NCBI GenBank assembly: GCA_041504365.1 | Contig: CP167917.1 | Location: forward strand, 1,426,001 to 1,490,000 | Direction of reading: 5' to 3' | From: Dryocola sp. LX212 | Lineage (GTDB): Bacteria > Pseudomonadota > Gammaproteobacteria > Enterobacterales > Enterobacteriaceae | Length of the DNA: 64,000 nucleotides | Part shown: positions 62,654 to 64,000 of the stretch, one piece after another | Numbering within the stretch: position 1 is the stretch's first letter | Layout: each line of letters begins with the position of its first letter | Position numbers and translations under genes: made by a program | Notes under the pieces: model-generated | Told to the model about the DNA's origin: nothing | Databases searched by the model: none | Seen by the model: only the letters and a program-made list of their open reading frames with translations

Positions 62654-62809
62654 ATGAATACACAACTCGCAGAAATCATGCGCCTTATCACCAATCTGAT
62701 CCGCACCGGCACCGTGACCGAAGTGGACCGGGAGAACTGGCTGTGCCGGGTGAAAACGGGCGATCTGGAAATCAACTGGATTAACTGGCTGACACTGTGT
62801 CCATGCTAA
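62654..62809 (+). pseudogene. P2-like baseplate assembly protein V, N-terminal remnant
   Basis: Fifty-one codons, MNTQLAEIMRLITNLIRTGT then VTEVDRENWLCRVKTGDLEI and NWINWLTL, are the start of gpV (P2 protein about 211 residues). Similarity ends at about codon 48 (62797), where the usual RAG motif should follow, and a stop occurs at 62807. The rest of the P2 tail module is deleted. Confidence 0.8.
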
Positions 62810-63364
62810 TTGACCTGTCCCAGAAACTGGCTCTGTTTCCCATTCTATGCCAACTATAGCAATGCATAGCGTGCAGCAAAAAGCATTACAAATGCCCGCA
62901 GTGGGGCATGTCTTCCTTCACTTAGCAACGGGTAAAAGGGCGGGTAGATCTCTATACGGAAATGTTGGTCTAGGTGTAGGGTAACTTACTGATATGAGAG
63001 GTTATAAATTGCAAGCAACAAAAAACCCATTTATATAAACTGGTTAGTAAAAACAATGAGTTACTTGTTTATCAATCACTTAACTTGGCGGTGAGTGGGG
63101 AGGAAATAGGGGGATTACCAACCTCTGCCGCCATTTTGTCGCCACTGTATTTCAGATGGGCCTTACTTGATGCGTCAGGCTTTTTCTCTTCTGCCCGATC
63201 TACTATAGCTTCCTGCTTCTACCCCTTCTAAGTCTGAGAGCACAGTGATGCTTGCTACTGTGCTCCATGAAATTTGGGCAATCCCCAGGGATTTCGACGC
63301 ATGTGTGAAGAGGGTAGAACAGCCGCTATGTGCCAGAAGCGGACATTGCTAAGAGTCCCGAGGG
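62810..63364. other. Non-coding stretch after the gpV remnant
   Basis: About 555 bases with stops in all frames and no ribosome site. It must contain the far edge of the P2-like deletion and perhaps an attachment site, but no direct repeat or tRNA fragment could be identified by eye. The words AGCGGACATTGCTAA (63338) and AGCGGGCATTGTTGCTAA (63885) resemble each other; significance uncertain. Confidence 0.35.
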
Positions 63365-63652
63365 TTAATGAAATGGAATTAGATCAATATGCAAAGCTAA
63401 AAATTGAAGTACGAAACCAAAAAGCATTAAACTGAGCGCAACGTAGGCGAAAAATTTATAACGAGCTTTTCGCTTACGGATTTTAACATTCCTCTCCCCG
63501 ACCGTTGTTCCATCTCCCAAAGGCGTACCGTCCTCCAACCCTAAAGACACACCTTCATCATGTGATGGCTGAGGCAGCCCAAAGAAGAAAATTAGAATTA
63601 CACCAAAAATATTAGAAGTCAGCCCTATTGTATTTAGTAACTCTGGTGTCAT
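63365..63652 (-). CDS. Hypothetical two-span membrane protein
   Basis: 95 residues, no recognised family. MTPELLNTIGLTSNIFGVIL opens a first span (about 8-26), then a polar loop (SHDEGVSLGLEDGTPLGDGT) and basic patch KIRKRKARYK before a second span (FFAYVALSLMLFGFVLQFLA). The ATG at 63652 follows AAAGGA; an upstream in-frame ATG has no such site. It lies in the prophage/integrase area as cargo. Confidence 0.6.
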   Translation of the reverse strand: MTPELLNTIGLTSNIFGVILIFFFGLPQPSHDEGVSLGLEDGTPLGDGTTVGERNVKIRKRKARYKFFAYVALSLMLFGFVLQFLALHIDLIPFH

Positions 63653-63856
63653 GTTATTTGTCCTTTGATTTTTAGTCTTGGAGGAGAAATTATTTCTATT
63701 TTCTGTGCCCATTTTCCCTTTCTCATCACACTATCAGCTCAAATGAAATCGTTATACAACACTCAACGGCCTCTGTCTGCTTTTCGCTCAAAGCTGCCTA
63801 AGATTTTGGAGACGGCTAAGCCAATTGCAAAACCCACTAACCGCACATTTGTTACC

Positions 63857-64000
63857 CTAACCAACAAGGCACATATTAGTCGGAGCGGGCATTGTTGCTA
63901 ATGGATTGTAGTGGAGGGCGGTATCAAGGTGTTCCGGTGCAAGGTGCGCATAGCGCATCGTCATCTTGATATCGTGGTGGCCGAGTATGCGCTGCAGAGC
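63857..64000 (-). CDS. Tyrosine recombinase (phage-type integrase), C-terminal part
   Basis: The last 47 residues of an integrase whose 5' part lies beyond the right edge. LQRILGHHDIKMTMRYAHL contains the catalytic His of LGHH and the Tyr nucleophile of RYAHL; the end is LATMPAPTNMCLVG, stop TAG at 63857-63859. It indicates that an integrative element extends to the right of the window. Not listed as a long frame because it is cut. Confidence 0.85.
   Translation of the reverse strand, partial: ALQRILGHHDIKMTMRYAHLAPEHLDTALHYNPLATMPAPTNMCLVG

Overview
This is chromosomal DNA of a member of the Enterobacteriaceae. Nearly every gene from the left end to about 60.1 kb has a recognisable E. coli orthologue or belongs to a common enteric family. 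It is not E. coli: gene order and accessory content differ, and the type of gene alone cannot fix the genus (an Enterobacter/Leclercia/Cedecea-like relative is plausible). Calls rest on reading translations, motifs and gene order; no database search was run.

Layout. 1-8.7 kb is the E. coli 17-18 min region: clsB (cut by the window edge), ybhP, ybhQ, the ybhGFSR efflux operon and rhlE, but without the usual TetR gene cecR. 8.7-32.5 kb is a block that in E. coli lies near 48 min (dusC, yohP, mdtQ, yohF, yohD, yohC, pbpG, dld, bglX, osmF-yehYXW, yohO, mlrA). It is kept in the same relative order and orientation but sits between rhlE and dinG. Into it are inserted a beta-glucoside operon with three BglG-type antiterminator/terminator elements (the first in front of a SurE-like exported nucleotidase), a LysR gene, a methyltransferase and a GNAT acetyltransferase. 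32.6-51.4 kb resumes the 18 min region: roxA (elsewhere in E. coli), dinG with an SOS box, ybiB, ybiJ, mcbA, a flavin reductase, rlmF, ybiO, glnHPQ with a sigma-54 promoter, dps, rhtA, ompX, opgE, mntS with two MntR-like boxes, mntR and ybiR. 51.5-55.8 kb is a complete tripartite pump (EmrA-like, EmrB-like, NodT-type outer-membrane factor). 55.9-58.7 kb carries an aldo/keto reductase remnant, ybjI, ybjJ and rcdA.

58.8-64.0 kb is accessory: an MFS gene, a small polymorphic-toxin-type-44 gene overlapping a membrane-anchored putative immunity gene, and a decayed P2-like prophage piece (R- and S-like tail completion remnants, a leftward cargo gene, a V-like baseplate remnant) followed by a tyrosine recombinase that runs off the right edge. 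The cargo gene is the most striking item. A (TTTGGTG)n tract of 15 full units splits it: the present copy number puts the well-supported N-terminal start out of frame with a 161-codon downstream open frame. Gain of one unit or loss of two would join them into one membrane protein of about 266 residues. This looks like a phase-variable prophage gene at the position of the P2 orf30 cargo slot.

How the genes work together: two osmotic/nitrogen ABC uptake systems (osmF-yehYXW, glnHPQ), manganese homeostasis (mntS/mntR), two export machines (ybhGFSR; the Emr-like triad) plus mdtQ, stress functions (dps, dinG, mlrA, ybiO), and a sugar operon whose four genes are probably co-controlled by transcription antitermination.
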